This document shows positions 6,812-9,558 of a DNA stretch of 9,558 nucleotides, piece after piece. The notes below the pieces were generated by a model, which saw nothing but the letters and a program-made list of their open reading frames with translations, searched no databases and was not told the origin of the DNA. Within the stretch, counting starts at the first letter, position 1, and each line of letters opens with the position of its first letter. This stretch comes from an uncultured Methanobrevibacter sp. Its GTDB lineage: Archaea; Methanobacteriota; Methanobacteria; Methanobacteriales; Methanobacteriaceae. The DNA is taken from assembly GCA_902782595.1 (NCBI GenBank), contig CACZNW010000192.1, forward strand, positions 1 through 9,558. The letters are read 5' to 3'. A program made the translations under genes and the position numbers.

Positions 6812-7636
6812 TTTTAATTGATACCGAACATAATACAAAAACCTGAACATGATTATAACAAACATGGATTGGAAATATTATCTAAAAACACAACCTTATT
6901 CATCTGATGACATTGCTTTATGAATTAATAGACCATCCGCCATCAACATCATCTATTCAACTTTAACATCTCACATTATCATTAAAAACATGCTTTGAAA
7001 CTTAATCATATATACCATGATTTAAAATCCTATTTGATTTACAAAAAGGTTGTCGTTAATGTAAAATCCATATCATTAAAAGTAACATTACAAATTTACT
7101 TTTGATTTAATTGACCTTAAAATTAATTATTCTATAAGCTACATTATGTCTGAAAAATCACCGACAATAATAAACGGCACTGAAATTGCCTGCAGAGTTA
7201 TTTACAAAAATCGAATCTTGAACCTTTCCGGCTTAAAGAAGCTAGAAAATTCTTGCGCAAATATGTTAAACATTAACATCAATCTTTAGACATTGAAAAG
7301 TGACATTTGAAATATACTATTCAAAATCATGTTCGCTTTTCAAGAAGGAATGTGTTAATATGAATCATAAGCAATAAACAACATCATCATCTACTATCGC
7401 CAGTGCAAAACCCACACTTCAAAAGAATTCATATTCCGTTTAAAAATCAAATATAAAACCAAAATCTGCCGTTAATACCCCACTTGGTTAATTAAATCAA
7501 AATTAAAACAACCACCATAAATTTTTTCACATCAACATCCAAGAATTCTACAAACAACAATTATATGAAGATGGAAAAAAGATAATGCCCTCTACCTGGT
7601 CGCCACTGCCAACATCTGTGTAAAATGTAACAGACA
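6812..7636. other. 825-bp gap with no intact gene
   Basis: This lies between the convergent ends of the aminomutase and radical SAM genes. It is very AT-rich, with short frames broken by stops in all readings. Notable contents are an inverted repeat AAAAGTAA/TTACTTTT at 7078-7103, a possible gene remnant at 7146-7276, and a palindrome ATGTTAA-ACA-TTAACAT at 7263-7279. An A-run at 7575-7580 reads as a T-run on the minus strand and could end the radical SAM transcript. I see no tRNA, rRNA, CRISPR repeat or insertion sequence ends. Confidence 0.6.
7146..7276 (+). pseudogene. Possible frameshifted YgjP/DUF45 metallopeptidase remnant
   Basis: From ATG 7146 the frame reads MSEKSPTIINGTEIACRV, followed by IYKNRILNLS, resembling the opening of YgjP/DUF45 (SprT-like) zinc metallopeptidases. 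In another frame, 7223-7273 reads PFRLKEARKFLRKYVKH and then stops; this resembles the conserved P-x-EA-x-x-FL-x-K-x-x-W-I stretch that follows in the same family. Joining them needs a frameshift and loss of the sequence between. The catalytic HExxH part was not found downstream. The family match comes from memory of its consensus and is tentative. The first frame alone (7146-7289, 47 codons) could instead be a chance reading frame. Confidence 0.35.
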
Positions 7637-8722
7637 TCATTTGTCTAAAATCCTTTCAACTTCATCCTTATGCTCAAACAGCACACATCCACCTTCATGA
7701 TTATCCTCCAGAATGCCTTCCTCCCTAAGGGACTTAAACAAGTTTGAATTCAAAACTTCAATAAGAGTTGTGTCTCTGACATTAACATCGGAATATGGTG
7801 AAGCGGGACATGGTTCGGCATCGCCATGTGAGTTGATATGGAAAAATCCCCTGCCTGCTGCAAGACAACCTCCAGATGTCTTTTCATCACCCGGAAAAGA
7901 CAAAAATATCATGTCCGAATATTCACGACGCAGACAATTAATTTTGTCTAACAGCAATTCCCGCTCATCATCACCGGGAGCAAGATTCATGGTATCTGCA
8001 TTAACAGGCACATATTCGATGAAAAATACCGCTTTACATCCCAAATCATGCAATTGACCAATATATTCATTTGAAAGTAGGTCTGACAAATTCCCTTTTG
8101 TAAATGTTAATGAAGCCCCAAAAACCATGTTATTTTTTTTCATATATTCCATAGAATTCATCAGTTGCTTATAAACGCCTTTTCCTCTTCTTAAATCAGT
8201 TACATCCTCATTTCCTTCTATTGATAAGACCGGAACCAGATTTCTATTTTCATCAAGCAATTCATAATAATTCTCATCCAACATTGTGCCGTTGGTAAAT
8301 ATAGGAAAGAGAATCTCGGGATACCGGCTTGCCTTTAGTATAACATCTTTTCTAAGCATCGGCTCCCCGCCGGCAAGAACAATAAAACTTATTCCAAGTT
8401 CTTTTGCCTGTATGAATATATCTTCCCATTCATCATCACTAAGCTGGTTTTGCGGTTTGTCGTCATTGCATGCATCATTTGCCCGTGAATAGCATCCTGT
8501 GCAGTGCAGATTGCAGCTGCTTGTAATGCTTGCTATCAAGAAAGCCGGAATATTTTTGCCTTTTTTGTCATAGTCCTGTCTGATTCGAGTAGCCTTTTTA
8601 GCATGTCTGGAAAATTTAAGCAAAAATAAGCTTTCTTTTGGATTTTTTAGTGTTGCTCGCATTGCATCTTTAAGGATGATTTCAACACCTTCCGCCAGAT
8701 AATCCTGAATTTCAAAATCCAT
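7637..8722 (-). CDS. Radical SAM protein with Twitch-like auxiliary domain
   Basis: The SAM-cluster motif is C70-x3-C74-x2-C77 (CNLHCTGC), and GGEP at 118-121 is the usual SAM-binding motif. The C-terminal part has C286-x13-G300-x4-C305 and a lone C346 (GGCVLF). This matches the first half of the SPASM pattern (C-x9-15-G-x4-C) without the later four-cysteine group, so it is Twitch-like and probably holds one auxiliary iron-sulfur cluster. The substrate is unknown; no precursor peptide gene is visible nearby. At 361 residues it is a full-length member. The ATG follows the TetR stop codon with no gap, and AAGGTGA (8728-8734) inside the end of the TetR gene is the ribosome binding site, so the two are translationally coupled. 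Expression is probably under control of that TetR protein (inference). Confidence 0.85.
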   Translation of the reverse strand: MDFEIQDYLAEGVEIILKDAMRATLKNPKESLFLLKFSRHAKKATRIRQDYDKKGKNIPAFLIASITSSCNLHCTGCYSRANDACNDDKPQNQLSDDEWEDIFIQAKELGISFIVLAGGEPMLRKDVILKASRYPEILFPIFTNGTMLDENYYELLDENRNLVPVLSIEGNEDVTDLRRGKGVYKQLMNSMEYMKKNNMVFGASLTFTKGNLSDLLSNEYIGQLHDLGCKAVFFIEYVPVNADTMNLAPGDDERELLLDKINCLRREYSDMIFLSFPGDEKTSGGCLAAGRGFFHINSHGDAEPCPASPYSDVNVRDTTLIEVLNSNLFKSLREEGILEDNHEGGCVLFEHKDEVERILDK

Positions 8723-9349
8723 TTATTTCACCTTCACACAGTCAATCAGAAAATTAGCATGTTCCTCTGTCTGTTTAAAAAAATCATCAAGAGAGCTTTG
8801 GGGAATGTCATCATATTCCACACAGATTTCCAAAATAAGATAAATCGGAAAACTGTAATATTCCTTTGCCAACAGTTCCGGATTAGATTCAGGACGAATG
8901 ATTTGATTTTCCTTTAAAATTGTGAAAAATCCTTCCCAAAACATCAGTGGCTTAAAAAGAATCTCAATTTGGAAAAATTCCCTGATTGCATCATTATGGT
9001 GCATCTGAATGAATATCAGTTTCCAGATTTTAAGATTTTTTTCCTGTGAAAACATTTCTTTTATGGCTTCGGAACCCTTATGGTAAAACCGTTCGGGGTT
9101 TTCAAGCAGCATTTCATTGTCTGCATTCAAATCCAAATCTTTGCTGTTGAGCAGCTCATCATATTCCAAAAGATTGGTTAAATAGTCAAATATATCCATG
9201 AGGATTGCTTCTTTGGAGGAGTAATGACTATATATTGAACTTTTTTTAATTCCCACTTCCTCGGCAATTTCTCTAAGGGAAACCGAATCATATCCTTTCT
9301 TTGAAAATAAATCAAGAGATACATCAAAAATCTTTTCTTTAGTATTCAT
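8723..9349 (-). CDS. TetR/AcrR-family transcriptional regulator
   Basis: The N-terminal helix-turn-helix is classical: residues 4-50 include IFDVSLDLFSKKGYDSVSLR, then EIAEEVGIKKSSIYSHYSSK, and the recognition helix lies around 35-44. Residues 55-208 are an all-helical ligand-binding and dimer domain with no recognisable ligand signature. At 208 residues it is of usual TetR length. It is the first gene of a two-gene unit with the radical SAM protein. A TATA box at 9391-9400 and an inverted repeat at 9355-9374 precede it, which fits an autorepressor relieved by a small molecule (inference). The ATG at 9349 has a modest GGTAGG site six bases or fewer upstream, and this overlaps the inverted repeat. 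Confidence 0.93.
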   Translation of the reverse strand: MNTKEKIFDVSLDLFSKKGYDSVSLREIAEEVGIKKSSIYSHYSSKEAILMDIFDYLTNLLEYDELLNSKDLDLNADNEMLLENPERFYHKGSEAIKEMFSQEKNLKIWKLIFIQMHHNDAIREFFQIEILFKPLMFWEGFFTILKENQIIRPESNPELLAKEYYSFPIYLILEICVEYDDIPQSSLDDFFKQTEEHANFLIDCVKVK

Positions 9350-9354
9350 ATTCC

Positions 9355-9374
9355 TACCTACCGTTCGTTAGGTA
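9355..9374. promoter_or_regulatory. Probable TetR operator
   Basis: TACCTACCGTTCGTTAGGTA is an imperfect palindrome with 8 of 10 base pairs matching between half-sites (outer TACCTA/TAGGTA, plus the inner CG pairs). Its length and position are typical of TetR operators. It covers the predicted transcription start near 9370 and part of the ribosome binding region, so bound repressor would block initiation of its own operon. Confidence 0.65.
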
Positions 9375-9390
9375 TATTATTTAAAACATT

Positions 9391-9400
9391 GTATATAAAG
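9391..9400 (-). promoter_or_regulatory. TATA box of the TetR-radical SAM operon
   Basis: Read on the minus strand this is CTTTATATAC, a good archaeal TATA box. Its centre lies about 47 bases before the TetR ATG, predicting a start of transcription near 9370 and a leader of about 20 bases. Confidence 0.65.
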
Positions 9401-9558
9401 GTAAGCAATTTATTCGTATTCACAAACAATGCCACACAACAAATGAACAGTGATATAGGACAGTCCCAAGATTTTAAGTTTCCTACACTGAAATATAATT
9501 TAATATTATCGATTAAAACCCAAATTATCAATAATAAATGAAAATATGGTTAAAACTG

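Noticed and set aside
6849..6923. Short + strand frame from ATG 6849 after the aminomutase
   Set aside because: It has 24 codons, no ribosome binding site and no recognisable product.
7263..7279. Palindrome ATGTTAA-ACA-TTAACAT as a functional operator
   Set aside because: It lies in the gene remnant, far from any promoter, between two convergent genes; probably coincidental despite sharing arms with 5384-5401.
6812..7636. CRISPR array, tRNA or insertion sequence in the large gap
   Set aside because: No regularly spaced direct repeats, cloverleaf or terminal inverted repeats with a transposase frame could be found.
9538..9558. Start of a new + strand gene at the window end
   Set aside because: Only seven codons are visible from ATG 9538, with no ribosome binding site before it.

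Overview
The window looks archaeal, most likely from an AT-rich methanogen of the Methanobacteriales (Methanobrevibacter or a close relative). The grounds are an FrhB-type coenzyme F420 protein, a split archaeal glutamate synthase with a free-standing FMN subunit, TATA-box promoters, GGTG-type ribosome binding sites and AT-rich intergenic DNA. The genus is inferred; no rRNA or other phylogenetic marker is present.

Positions 1-5203 (+) hold what appears to be one operon. It starts outside the window with the 3' part of an FrhB-family flavin/iron-sulfur protein. The FMN/iron-sulfur subunit of glutamate synthase follows with no intergenic base. After a 30-base gap comes an 879-residue PEP/pyruvate-binding protein that resembles PEP synthase only in its nucleotide-binding part. 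The first two gene products suggest a glutamate synthase fed with electrons from reduced F420. The glutamine amidotransferase and GXGXG subunits are not in the window and are probably upstream.

Positions 5204-5521 are intergenic and rich in palindromes. They include a strong stem-loop terminator, an 18-bp perfect palindrome and two TATA-like boxes.

Positions 5522-6811 (+) encode a lysine 2,3-aminomutase family radical SAM enzyme. The two aspartates that hold the lysine side chain in the lysine enzyme are Lys and Asn here, which is the signature of glutamate 2,3-aminomutase. It would make beta-glutamate, a known methanogen osmolyte, so glutamate supply and beta-glutamate synthesis may sit side by side.

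Positions 6812-7636 (825 bp) carry no intact gene. There is a small coding remnant, possibly of a YgjP/DUF45 zinc metallopeptidase.

Positions 7637-9349 (-) form a two-gene operon: a TetR regulator followed, with no intergenic base, by a radical SAM protein with a Twitch-like auxiliary-cluster domain. An imperfect 20-bp inverted repeat lies where transcription should begin, which fits autorepression. Positions 9375-9558 hold the TetR TATA box and then nothing else supportable.
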